From Lepisosteus oculatus (lineage: Eukaryota > Chordata > Actinopteri > Semionotiformes > Lepisosteidae), in contig NC_090711.1 of NCBI RefSeq assembly GCF_040954835.1, positions 4,409,501 to 4,473,500 of the forward strand: a stretch of DNA of 64,000 nt, in the 5' to 3' direction. Under the pieces are notes generated by a model. It saw nothing but the letters and a program-made list of their open reading frames with translations. It was not told the origin of the DNA and searched no databases. Below are positions 1 to 14,100 of the stretch, piece after piece. Numbering within the stretch: the stretch's first letter is position 1; each line of letters opens with the position of its first letter. Position numbers and translations under genes: made by a program.

Positions 1-2149
1 CTGTGGCATAAAAAGTACACACAGCCTAACTGAACTGTGATAAGTTAATAATTCCCTTGAGTAGTTCTTAATATAGAAATACATACTGAACAGCATGTGA
101 AACAGTGGAACATAGCAAAGAGCAAAGTTATTTCTATATAACAAATCTACACAAGGTAAAATCTGAATTAGGAGGGATGCTACATATAAGCACTGGGGGC
201 AACAAAACCCTTTACTGATCTCTGCACTTTCCATCAGAGATCAGAGAGCACTGAGTCTTGATAATTAATGTACCTCTAAAGACAAGCTTTCATTGTATTT
301 TTACAGAGGGAATATCCTTGGTCAAACCTACATGATCTGCCTTGTGCTCCCTAGAACTTCAGCAGTGTTAAATACTCCACTGTCAAAATTGAAGGAACAA
401 CAGTAGTGAACATTGGAGAGGCAGATGTGAAAGCCAAAAAATAAATTACCTTTTTTCTTTTGGTTTGTTTAACCTGGATTTAAGAGATTAAATTTTTAAA
501 GTCAAACAAAACTCAATGAGAAGCAGTGAAATGGGAAGACTATGCTATAAATGTATTCTATAGTATATACTATACATGGCACAGATAATGCAGGGTGATT
601 GAGGATCCCATGTCTATGAAGAGCTAAGGTCACTGTAAGCTCTTCTTGTGAAAGGCACTCCTTAGCTTATATCAGCTTTTCTCGCCTCAGGACTCGGTTC
701 CCACGAAATCCTGCTTGCAGCTGCTGTTGGCATAGCAGCAGATCTTGAAAACCAGCCAAAATTCATTATGCATGCCTTATGCATTTTATTATTATTATTT
801 ATTAATGACTTTTTGGGCAATTGTTATGCCCAGAGTGCACACTAAAAATGATATTCACTGTCACACCACAACAGATAGAAACACTGTGCTGTTTTTAGCT
901 TCTGCTAGTTCTGAGAATAAAGAGCCCACTCTGAAGTTGCTGAATATTCCCAAATAACTCTTAAAATCAAAATAATGTATCTATATATACAGAAACCTGA
1001 CATCAGACATTGCACAATCATAGAACAATAAAAACTTTAAACCATTTTTAGTGAAACATTTCAGAAGCAGGCATAGACATTTGACATCCATGCAGTCCTG
1101 TCTGTTATTTAGTCCTAGGAACTGTTTTCATGGACTATGTACACTAATCCTAATAAGTAGTATGATCACTTAGCTTAACAAATAGGGATTGTATTTTTGT
1201 GTCATTTTGATTTTATTTTATTTTTGGCCAGCACCAGCCTTCACTTCATTCCATTTTCCACATTATGCTGTGTTAGAACTGTAAAATATTGGTCAATGTT
1301 AATGACAAGAGCTCCAGAAATAGACACCATGGGCCCAGTTTAAACTTGGGGATGTTTGGAGAATGTCTAGGAATTTTTTCCTTATGAATCCCTCTACAAT
1401 GACGGAACAAAGACGCATCTGTGTCAGATCAGAAGCAACCAGAAAGAGGCCTTTCAATACGATTGCTGTCATTTTTTCCCTATCGCTGAGGCGCCTACTG
1501 AGTGATACCACCGATGATTTCCTTTAACAAGATTGCACCTTCTCAAAGCAAATTTGGCAAGAACCTTCAATATTCTATGCACACATAATCTGAAATCAAA
1601 CACCTTTATTTTTTCTATGCAATATTCATATTAAATATTTCTGTATAATCTTAGTTTTTTAAAAAAGTGTCCATTGCTGCAAAGTAAGTATGGAGAATAA
1701 CATTTTGCGTGTTTTTTTATGAACTACAGATATTTTTGAAAAGCTTGGCAGTGATTCAAGAATACTACTATTACTATATTTTAAACAAGTACTAACCGTT
1801 TTCATCGGTCTTTAATTCCCTGCCTGAACACTCTGACCCTAGAACCACAAAGCTGAAACACCATCAATGCTAAAAAAGTTATATGAATTGATTATAAGAC
1901 ATCAGAAACTCATAATCATGACAGTCTTGCAATAAAGATGTTTTGTTTCACAGTCCTGAAAGCTGTTTGACAAATGTCGCCCTGTGCTCAACTTAATTTT
2001 GTATTTCAGAAGACACTCTCACATTTTGTTTTTTTCCTGTTCTTGCATTAATTTTACTGTACAGATGGCATCAGTTATAACAACTCTCAAGCATCATTTA
2101 TTCCATTTGTGGATTTTACATAAGTAAAATGGGATTATCGCCACCCACC
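1..2149. other. lama5 intron 2, AT-rich, nothing recognised
   Basis: No coding exon or repeat family recognised. Short TTA/TTTA runs near 790. Reading frames are short and chance-like. Confidence 0.6.
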
Positions 2150-5100
2150 ATGTTGTGTATGTGGAGAAACTGATTCATCCCTTTCTTGACTACTGTAATG
2201 CCCTGCTTGCTGGAGCAGCTACTGTAGAATATCGACTGGGTATCAGTCATATAATCATATTACCACTGAAGCTGAGGTGCAAGGGACCACCAACTTGCGC
2301 TCCTAAACTCAGGAACTCATTCCCAAATGAAATATGTCTCTCTTTTCACTGGTGATTTTACATCCCATCTAAAAACGCATTTGGACAAAATTGGATTCTT
2401 AAAACTTAATTTTGGATTTGAAAATGTACTCATACTGTATGTCTTCATTTTACTGTACATCGGTACAGTTTCCTATGTATAGTGCTTTGAGATGTACATA
2501 GAAAGTTGCAATACAATGAAACATAATATTATCGCATTTGTACAGGCGGAAAATGTCCGACTGCCCACAGAGACGGATGCCCTGAGTCTGAACGGAGTAC
2601 TAGAGTCACATAACAGGCACAAGCACTGCTGAGCAGGGAGAAAAGCTCAAGGCTGCACAGACCACTTCAGCTTTTTCTTCAGTTTCCAGTCGTTATGGCT
2701 GGACTCTGCGGTGATAAAGGGGTTGACTGCTGATGCAAACCAGGTCTACAGTTCTGCCATCTGAGAAGGGGATTACAGCAGGCGATGGGTTTGTTTAAAT
2801 AAAAAAAAAAGATCACTTCATTCATCAGCCTCACAGTCCCGGCTGAGGAATATTTACACTCTGTGGAAAAAAATTAAACATCAACTTCCAAACTGAGGAC
2901 GTGCAAAGTGTTTCCCCCTCCCATCTGTCTACAACACAGCTACATCCAGCAAACTCAACTTTGGACATGACAAGTCATATTCATATTTCCCGATTTAAAG
3001 CTATTGTACAAAAAGCATGTCAGTGACTGTTCTAGTCATGCTCCTCATCAGCCATGTCAAAATCCTGATTTTTATAATGATGCTAGATTTACAGCTTTAC
3101 TTTTTAATTAAGTGTTGGTAAACCACTGTTGTAGACCAGGATATGTTTCAGCAGATGGATGGATCCCAAGTTGCCATTGGCCCAACTGTCTGCCTGAGCT
3201 TCATTACAGTTTTATCACTTTCAGCCATCTCTCAAATATAGCTAACAGCTGTATGATTCATGAGTGGAAAACGTCATGGTTGTAAAAGGTTGCTAATCCA
3301 TTTCACGTTTAATTGGATGCAAGTTTACATTTTCTTTTCAGTTAGGCTTTTCATAATCGGGGCAAGACAACATATCCACTTAGTTGGTGGCCTCATACAG
3401 CATCAGATTTCTGATGAGTCATTAGTCCTCGTAAACCTTCTTGATGTCCAGCCAGACAGCAGAGTGTAACAGGCTGCAAGGTGCTGTAATTATCAGTTGC
3501 AAAATAATTTCTAAAAAACCCAGCAGGAAAAAACTCACTATGCAAGACTTTTTTGCTCTACAGAGAAAACAAAATCTAAAAATGTATTGCAAAAAGAACA
3601 TGGCTGCAAATCTTGCAAGAGACTACAATGAAAACAGAATGAGAACAGAATTTAGCTGGGATTTGATTTGGTGGTAGGAAAAGCTGAACAAGTGTTCCAC
3701 TACAGCAAGAAGCATTGAAAATAATTTTATAAATGACTGGTTACACATTGCTGTGGATTAATAATCAACTGAAACAGTAATTTGGCAGGTTAGTTTTTGC
3801 TAGACAGATTTACTAGAAGATAAGAGAAATGTATTCTAAAGGTAAACATTAATTTGAATTATGCATTGCATGATACTGCACACAATGTGAAATCTCATTT
3901 GCCTTATTTTCTGAATACATGCAGGTTTCAGCAAAGAAACTGAAAAAGAAAAGACTGATTATCACCTGATCTAAAGAAAATTATTATTTACATATTATTA
4001 AACATATAAAGACAATTAAAATAACTGGAACTATAATTTCCTACCATTATATCCTGGTTTTTAAATGAAAATACATCTTTTCTTAAAAAGCCAAAAGAGT
4101 TTAAGTATACCCTTCTATATATTTCAATGTTTTTTTTAGATTAAAAGAAGGTGGTTAAGTACAGTAATTTGCAACAAGTAACCAATAACTGAGTTTGGGC
4201 TGGCCTGTCCTTTCTGATGGTCAGAAACATTGTGAGTTTGGTCTTCACCATGGTGGTGGGGTGATCATGGTTTTAAGGTGCTTTGCTGCCTCAGGACCTG
4301 CACAGCTTGTCATTTCTAACATAACCATGAGGTCAACACTGCATCTGCAAGTTCTGGAAGGCATAGTTGGTCCCCTTACAATCATATAAGCAGATCTACA
4401 ACAGGATGGCAGAAGACTAATTTCACATTTTGGACAGGCTAAATCAAAGTCCAGCACTACACCCCCATTGAAATGTAATGGTTGGACCTGAAGCAAACTC
4501 TTAATTCAAGGAAACCATCAGATATCACCGATATTTGATCAAAAGATCTAATTCCATTTTAGTTTCTAAAGTATACGAGAATATGGATCATCCTTGGAGG
4601 AGCCTTTTCTCTGCCCTTTAAATCGGTGAGAGCGTAAAGGTGTGGCTACCACAGTATCAGGACTCTCACACACTGTTCACCAAACAGGTGGCCCATGTGG
4701 AACGGAGCTGATGAAGCCCGAAGGTGGACCCCCTTGACAGGTTTTCTCTTCGGACACTGGCATCACTACCCTTCTACCTCCCTGCCCCCACTCCATATCG
4801 ACTCCTTAACTCAAGGAGCCTGATAAGGGCCAACAAGCTGCTCATTAGGTTTTCAAATATTTACAAAAGCATCCTCAGTGGAATCCGGGAGGGCAGATTG
4901 GGAGAAGAGGAGTGATAAATGAAATGCTTATGTAGGAGAAAGTTGGATAGAGCTGGATCCAGCTGTGGCTGTCAATACACTCGGTTTCTCACTCTCCTGC
5001 CCCCGCAATTGGGATTCCACCCATGCTGTGCCTTAATTAAAAGCAGCTTTTGCAAAAGCAGGCCCTTGGAGTGGGCAGTGCCTGGGGGAGAGTCACCAGA

Positions 5101-8100
5101 GAGAAACCCTTTTAGGTGTATTTCCAGATAAAGTGCTTGTTGCAATTTAGGATGAGAACCGTATAAGACTCCCTAGTTTCTGTGTGCTGCTGCATGTCTG
5201 CATAAAGTGTACAGGATCTCCGCTGATGACAATAACCACTGCTTGCCTATGCACAAGCATTTGGAATTACCTCTCCAGCCAGCAAAACATTCACCACATG
5301 CTTGGCATTTCTGAAACTCAAGTCTTATGGTAGTTATCTCGCAACAAAGCCATGTGGAAGGGTTCAAGATGAACTGTTAGCTACCCTTTCAATAAAGGTA
5401 GAATTTATTAGGCTGGAACAATAGCTGCAATACATAGGATACATACTTTTGTCCAAGATGTTTTCCAACTTAAATATTGCAAAAGAGCAATTTAAAACAT
5501 GATCTTAAACAAAATCTCTTCAAATGTAAGATTTTGAGCTTGATCTGGAAGGTATTTGCCTTTGCAGAAGCCTCCCCATCTAAAAAAACGTTTTTGTTCT
5601 TATTTATGTGTAAATAGAACAGAGATGTTCTGAGTGGCACAATTAAGTATTTACAACGTGTTATTCTTCTTTAGTGGCAACAAAGCCAGTTACACAGAAA
5701 TCAACCTCCTAATAGTCTTTGACTCAACCATGCCACTAGGGAAACTAAACTGCTGTAATGACACAGCACTATGTTTATATAAATATTAGTTTAGCATACT
5801 GTAACAAGGAAAAGGCCAAAAAACGTGGATAAAAGAGCAGCTTTTGCATTGTGCCACAGCCACAGGCATAATAAAGGAGATTTCAGACAGATAGTGGCAG
5901 GTAGATGCAATTGGGATCTTTAAAATGAAGCACCTTTGGCACTCACACAATGCCAACCCACATTCAGGTGAAGCATGCATATCTGAGGAATGATGTGATC
6001 TGAGTACGAGACGGCAGCAACAATAACCACAGTTTACAGCAGATAAGATGCTCGTCTCCTTCGGCTTGTGGTGGCACGCATTGTTTAGGTGAATTTCAAA
6101 ATAAAATTCTTGACACATGCATCCGGCATCCAAATGCCCTTTTCTTTTAATTGCTTAAGAACACGCACAACCTTGACCTCAGACACATAACCTCATGAAA
6201 ACAGCTTAAAAGGAACAAAAGGTATTTTCTTTTGTCTAGATTTCAAGCAGGAAAAAAATGAAATGTATATACAGTCTACAATTCATTTCTTAAAAAACAG
6301 AACTAAAAATATAAGACCAGCATTTACTAGAACACAGGTAAAAGGTCAGAAAACGTATTACAGATTTTCTGCAGTATGTTTCTGGAACTCATTGACCCTG
6401 ACATAAATGAATGTTCAAATCCATTCCCTTTCTTGATTCTTGCTTCCAATGCCTTTCTCTGAATTCCAAACCTTTCTTTGGTTAATGTTTCTCCACTAAA
6501 AGGCCTAGCAATACATCAAGTACATCAAGCCAGGGAATAGTACTGAAACTAAGTGTTCAATGGAAAAACTGTTCAAACAATTTGAATTGTAATGGCTAAA
6601 AGACAGGAGCATTGAAATGCCTTTTCCATCCTATTGTAACTATTACTTTGTCTGCTGTTATTTAATTAAAACAAAAATATTTCAAGAGCTGAAGCAGCCT
6701 CTGTGATCTCTGGAGCAGAACATTTAAAGAAGTAACAAATCATCAGTTTGCAGAAACAAGCAGCCTAGTTAGTCACTTTCATTTAGAAAAGCAGCCTGCA
6801 TTTTCTCCTCCTCTGCATTTGTTTAACTCAAGGTCTCCTAAATCTTCTGCTCTCTCAATGGCAGACTGACCCTCAGATGATGCTCTAACAAGCTGGAGAT
6901 GAGCCTCTGTAACTTGTTAGGGAAAGCCTAGCTGGAAAACGAAAGACATACCTGATAAGCCACATAAGAAGTTGCAAACTGAAGATAAACACTGGGTTCC
7001 CAAAATGTATCAACTATTTTCTGCTGGAGATGTTGCAGATCTTAGCGTTTTACCCAAAAGACATTACAAGAGCTCAGCGAAATTCTAAAGGGAGGCTTTG
7101 TCAGGCAGCAGAGCCTGGGTTCTAAGGGTTAATTATTTTAGGAACATGCAAGGGCATGCAAAATTTAACAAAGAGAACAGTAAACATAAAGAGAAAATGA
7201 CTGAATGGAGAGCTTTCACGTTCCTGGGAATAGGAAAGTATTAGATCTATAATTCTGTCTGGAATTTGCAAATCCTCTCAAAGCATCTGTTCGCAATGGG
7301 TCATTACCACCAGAAATTACAGCATGTATTTTGCATCAGATCTTATGGAAGCCCAACTGCGGGGTGTCTTGTGCTATATGGGGGCCACACACATATTAAA
7401 CTGGGTGTTATAATAACCTATGCCTTTGGGGTTCAAAAGTGAAAACACAATGATGTAGTTTCATGTGGCATACAGATTCATGCATTATCCTTAGATCACT
7501 AATTGTTACCTTTCTTCGTGCATTTTCCCTCTGATTTGGTAACCACCATAATAAGAATAGTTTCAGTTATATTGTCAGTATAATCTTCATTTACTTCAAA
7601 TGCTCTCATGTACTACTTCTGTTACAAAAAGCATGTGAAAAGGAGAGAAAAGGCTGCAATGTGCAGTTCCTATGATCAACCATTAGAAAAAGCAGACATT
7701 CTGACATACAGTAAGTCTATTAATAAAACTGGCCACACAAATTAAGTTGCTTACTGTAGCTGTTTAACTGGCTAGAACAATTAAAAACATGCAGTGCATA
7801 TTTTTAACCCACATTCATGTCAAGGCACCAATTCTTGTAACTAATATTTCACTAAAAATGAGATCTCCTTTTTATTCACATAAGCAGGTTCCTCTATATG
7901 TAACAGTAACCATATTTCATATTTCATACAAATACAGTAGTCTCAGTTATTTATGCTTGTGTGCAGACTTGAAGTCCACAATGTCCTCTTGATAAATGTT
8001 TAAACATTACAAGAAGCCATGAAGGTCGTGTTGCAATCAATGTATGTAGAGTGTTATGGCAACTTACTGTATATTTGGTCTTTTTATTTTAGAAGTGAAA

Positions 8101-11100
8101 GCAGATAAGGAACTTGTGCTGTTTATCTCTGCTTTAATGTTCAATTGTATTTTTTCCTCAGCTACACACTGAAGATCCGGCCACTTGAGCTAATATTAGT
8201 TTGTTTTTATTCCCAAGAATAACATCCTGTGGGTTATTGTTTATTTATTGTATCACGGAGGATAATAAAATAATTGTGCATTAACAAAAATAGTTGTTTT
8301 ATAAACTCTACAGTACACAAGCTTTTCTAAATAGCCATAATACATATTACCCACATGTGATACAGACTATTTCTAAACTTGTTTATTTTGGCATCCTAAT
8401 GTTGAAAAACCTTTACTGAACAGCAATACATTTTATTAAACAATTACAGCTGACACAGAAACACAGTACATGAACTTGGAAGTATAGGGTACCTTGTGCA
8501 CCAGTTATAGGTCACAAAAATGGTCAAATAATATGCACAGCACATCAGTGTTTAAACAGTTGCGTAAAAAATGCAGTGTCTGTAACCTTGTCTCGGGTTC
8601 AGAAGATACAAAGTAACATGGCTGCAGTGAGGAATAAGCATTGGCTTGGTTTGAAGAATTATCCCAGTTGGGAACCTCCAGTTGCCCCACTGGTGGTGAC
8701 AGTGGGAGTGGCAGAGCAGTACAGGGGTATTGGCATGACAGACACAGGGTAACGGTGACCTAGAGCCCCAGAATTCTAACCAGACCCATTTACACTGCTA
8801 TAAAAGACCAAGATTGCAGTCCTCACCTGACGTGAGCACCAGGTCTAAGCAAGGAATATTCCCATATAGAACAATGAACAGGAAAGAACTGTACCCACAC
8901 CCAGACACCTTAACCACCCACTGACAGAACATATTGGACTAAGAGTAGAGTCAACAGAGATCCAGAGCACTCCGTGAAGAAAACATAAGTGACTCATTCA
9001 ATTAGTGGAATTCCTGGAAGAGCTGTGCCATGAAATTTCTTCATCTGTAATATTCAAATTCCTACACCAGATAAAAACAGCTGCTAAAACCTCCAGATTA
9101 AAAACAGCGAAAGCCAAATCTCTTTGTTCCCCTAATATCTAGGATATTATACTTCGGGTGAAATGTTTTATTCCTCTGTGAGGCAACATGGGCATGCACA
9201 GCAGAATAGAGATGTGAGCAAAAAAAGAAAGAAGAGCCCGATCGCTAATATAGAGATTCAGTCAGTTCTGTAAAGTTTAGCAAGTTTTGTAAAAGTAAAA
9301 ACTGTACTCTTTTAAAAAAAAACTGCTAGACTGCTTTTATTTCTCCAAGAGAACCTATGCCATTCAGAGTCTATAAAGGGAATGCCAGTATAAAATAAAT
9401 CAAATGCATATGGTGTACCCAAACTCTCTCTAAGGTACAGCAGTGTCAGCATAAAATCAAACCGTTAATAATATAGAAATAAAAAATTAAAGTGTGACAG
9501 AGCTATGTCTTCCTATATGTCTTTTATATTACAGCATGGAGAATTTAATACAGTGTTCTACCATTCCATGTGAAATTAGGATTGGACACCCTTAGCTTAC
9601 ACAGTCTTTGCTTATCCCTCGTTTTCACAATGGTTTCCTGCATGTTACTGTTTCCACTACATTATACTATAGTATATAGATTTGATAAGGTTTTAAAAGT
9701 TTATAATTATATAACCCAACAAGAAGACCTGACTTGCACAGCCACACTAAAGCTGAATTTAAACAGCTGAGCTGATCCCAAAATAATCAGCAAGTACTGC
9801 ACACACGTTGAATCTGATCTTCTGAACGATGGCCTACAGCGCGCAATGATTTACACGGAAACCTTGTGGTTTAATGGCAAGCTGCAGACAGGGCTGCTTT
9901 TGGCTGGTTATGGCATCATTACTTTCTGTGTTCAGAAACCACACTTGTGTTAGCTACAGCCAACAGGAAACCTATAATAATAGTCTCCCTGGAGGAAGCC
10001 TAACAGCTGCACATAGAGACAGGTTTCCCCAGCAGAGGTGCAATGTGTAAGCCGCTATACTCCCAGCAAAGCAGTGCCCTCAGCATGAAAAGGGTGATGA
10101 ATTTCCCTCAGGATTTCATTTTTTAACTGTGTTTACTTGTTTAAAGTTAATGACTACATTTTAGTAGTACTATTTTGCTTAATGTACTGAGGGAACAGAT
10201 TCTAATGCAAATTCTCCATTACAGCGTAATCTCCCAAAAAGATTTTTTTTACATATTTGCATAAACATAAATAATATATACTGTGTGCACAGGTTTAGCT
10301 GCACCTGTGGGGGAATGAGGAAGTGCAGACAGAAACCTCCGGCCCAACCCACCTTTCAGCCATTCATCTTTTCACACCACACAGGCCTCAAAGATTAAGG
10401 AGAGAAACTGTTACAGCCAGGCAGTGGCCAGGAAGAAAAGTTTAAGCTACAGCTTTGTACACACCAGAGACACGAAACAAAGTTCAAGCACGGCTATGTT
10501 GACTGGTCTCGATAATTAAGAGGATTGTTAGACTGTATTTTCTATAGGCTGAATGCAATACGCAGGTAATGCATGTAGGTTTCTAAGATATCATTATTTC
10601 TCTGTGTGTAGTGCAGTGGCACAGGGGTTAGCATTGCTGCCTCGCAGCACTGGGTTCAATTCTAGACCAGGGAAGCTATCCGCGTGGAGTTTGATGTTCT
10701 CCCAGAGTTCGTATGGGTTTCCTACGGATGATCTTGTTTCCTCCCACAGTCCAGAAACATACTGGTAAGACATACTGGCTTCTATGGAAATTGTCTGTGC
10801 GTGTCTGCCTGCTCTGTGATGGGCTGGCGCCCCATCCAGGGTGCAGTCTTGTGCCCGTTACTTGCCAGTATAGACATGACATGACCCAGAACATGACCCA
10901 GAACTGAAAGAAGTGTTTAGGAAATGGATGGACAGTACACTATGTGAGGGGTTGAAAACATACCTGACTGTAGCACCCTGTAGACTGATTATCAACAGTC
11001 TGCAGTGATTTTCAGTCTTCAAAACATATTTAGCAGTTTAACTAATTGTAATTAAAGGTCAAAGTTTCATTCAATTACCTGCCAAATTCCATTGTTTACA

Positions 11101-14100
11101 GAATAACTGCTTTTCTGTTTTTGTCTTACAGGCACAAGTAATTGAAAATATAACTATTGGTAAGTGCCCTGTTTCTGAGTATGACAATAGAGAACCTAGG
11201 GACCCGATGAGCTGAAAAGAAAAACAAAAATTGAAATAGCAAAAAAAGTACCATTAAGTGGAAATGATTTTTTAAAAGGAAAAGGTTTTCATTTTCATAA
11301 AAGCTCCAAAAAAAGGCAAAGAAATAAAATGTACCAGACCCAATAAGTGTAATTGGAAGGGAAAAGACCACAGCAGAACACTGTAAATCCTTCTATTTGT
11401 TTTCTTAATAAATGGGAGAGAATAAGACACTGGAATCAATCATGTACTATCTATAGTATATGCTCAAATCTGCATCTGCTTTAACACACAGCTCACAAGC
11501 ATAACTCTTGAGTGAGTGAGACACAGAGTTACTTCCTTGGTTTGGCCAACTGCACTGCCAAAGAACAAAAATGCTTGCATGCCCTGGCAAATTGTGTACA
11601 GCTTCCGAAGCCCACCTCCCTCCTCCAGCTCCTAATGCGAAGTTCAAACAGTTTGACAGTTTCCTTCAAAATTTCAGGGAAGGCTGTGGTGCCCCAAGGT
11701 TAACAACTGTTTGCACTCGAGTGACCGAAGCTCTGAAAGACCCAGTGGCAACCAGGAAGATAAGTAGATCCTGCCTGACATGGGATTGGGGCCCTATAGT
11801 CTTTGGAGGTGTGATTCCTAACAAACAGGTCCCTTAGCCCTGCATGTTCTAATGTAGCTGCAGCTGAAATGATGTGTAAAAATGTGCAGTGGTTAATGAA
11901 TAACATGTATAAACCAAAAGACAAAAAACAGTGTCCCTTAGCTCACAAATCACAGAGACATGGGTCACCCATCAAACTAGAAAGGACAAGTGATGCTTCA
12001 GTATTACTACACGAAACATGTGAATCAGAATCAATAGCCAGCTTTTACTCAGAAATATTAATTTCAGACCAAAGTAGGCCATGAAATAAAAAGTGAAAAC
12101 TGAAGCACAGGGCAATATATTGCACTCCATAGCACATACAACATCTTCCTTAGTTACTATTGACCTTCACATCAATCCCAAAAACTGTTAGCCCAAACCT
12201 AACACCATACCACATCCCAAAGTAAGGAATGCCTTTAGAGTTCGTGACTACACACAACACAAATGAGCCATGGTTTCCAGTGAATTCGAAAAATGGCAGG
12301 GGGTGAAATAGGAACAGCTTATTCTTTCAAGAGAAACAACCTTCATTCTTAACTCTAAAGAGCAAACAGTCCAAACCCTAAAAACCTGAGTATCACTGTA
12401 GTGACTCACTCAATTAATTCATCTTGGTGTCTAGAAACACAAGTTTGTTTGTTTGTTTGTGCTGTCACTCATTTTCAGTCTGAAAACTTAATCTTTAAAA
12501 TGCAGTTTGAAAAGGAAATAACCTTTTCAGATCATCAGGTAGCCAAAACTTACATGAACAAAATTAAGTTTACTGTTAATCCTTCACAACAGTTGGCACT
12601 TAATATCAGACAGGTTTTTGGCACAAATCTTAACTGCCTTCTTAATATCTTATGCACTAATACAGACACTGGAATGTACTGTGTTTTATGCTACTTAAGT
12701 GATAAGAACAAAATTGAATTTTTGTTTGTGAAAATCACAAAGAAGGTTAGAAACAGCAAAGTCATGCAACTGTAGCATTGATAAGCGAAGTAACATTGAG
12801 GTGTAATTTTATGCTCTACTAGGTGCAGTTGCTACCATGGCTTTACTCTTAAACCTGCTGATTTACAGGCTGAACAGAGCTTTGCTGCAGGTTTGTCTCA
12901 AAAAGAGTGGGGAAAAGCCAACAACTCACAGGTGTGACTTTTTTTCACTGCAAACATTGCAAGGGCTTCAGAGACTGATAACAGGCTTCCTGCCAGAAGC
13001 CGTAGATCCCACAGCCAAATATGGCTGGTCCCATTACCGCACTTCTGCTGATCCACAGCAATACAGAAGTGTGTTAGTAGCGTCGTTAAAAAAAACAACC
13101 TGCTTATTGGCCTTCAACAGCTTCCCAGCTGGATTACTGACTCTCAGCACTCAGCACCTGTGACAGCTGTCTTTCTGAGCACTGCTTCCCACTGTAGGAA
13201 TCTGCACATCCAATCACCTAAGAACAAAAGAATGTGGATGCAGCTGTTTTTCCTAATTATGGTCTATTCTGTTAACTGCCTAAGTTCTTAGCTTATAAGG
13301 TCATTTTTGTTAAAGGTCTTCTAGAGACAGACATTGGCTCAGGAGTTTCATTTTCAAGGAGTAAGAAAATGTTATTATATTGTCATGATTTTAACTCCTG
13401 CCCAAAAGAAATCAATCAGAGGAGGAAACTGCAAACAGCGCTAAATCAGTTGCTTCTTACCTCCAGAAAACAAGAAGAAAACCTTACGGAAAAAAGTTTA
13501 TGGTGCTTAGATGCTGTAGTTTTCCTCTGATGATTCATTCAAAAGACACCCTTTTAACTGACATTTTTTGATAGTAATTTAAAAAAAAAACCTGCTGTGA
13601 ATATTAAATTAAGTTTTCCAGCAAGCAAGAGCATAGTTGGGATATGGGCAGAGTGGTTAAAAAAGAGATTTATCTTTGAAATTGAAAACCACATACAGGT
13701 GGAGAGGGGCTGTGGCAGCTCTCTTACAACACTGCACTCTCAGGCTCAACTGCTTCATGTCTCCGTAGCTCTGCTCCTCCACGCCTCCTGTTTTTCTTGC
13801 CTTCCGTTATACACTCCAACTTCTCTCCTATTAAGGTCAGTCTGTGAATCTGGCTGCAGCCAAGCTCATTTTCCTGTTCAGTAAGCATGATGAAAGAATG
13901 AGGGGTTGAGAGAGGAGCGTACTGACAAGACGACCACAGTTCCTGTGTGGAGGGTGAGGTAATCCTAGCCCCGTACAGTAGGATCTTTGTAGGCTGTTCC
14001 CAAGCAGGGGACCGCCAATCTGACACACACATGTCACCAGCTTCGACTGCAAGGAACCCAAGCTCGTAGAAACCTGCATCTAAGAAACAGAACAATGCTC

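Noticed and set aside
5786-6133. 115-residue Cys/His-rich minus-strand open frame
   Set aside because: The cysteines show no zinc-finger or other regular spacing, and nothing supports transcription.
12401-12775. 124-residue plus-strand open frame in lama5 intron 2
   Set aside because: No recognisable domain, no splice partner and AT-rich composition. A frame of this length is expected by chance in 64 kb.
13724-14095. 123-residue minus-strand open frame
   Set aside because: Not similar to laminin or any family I recognise, and overlapped by other equally long frames.
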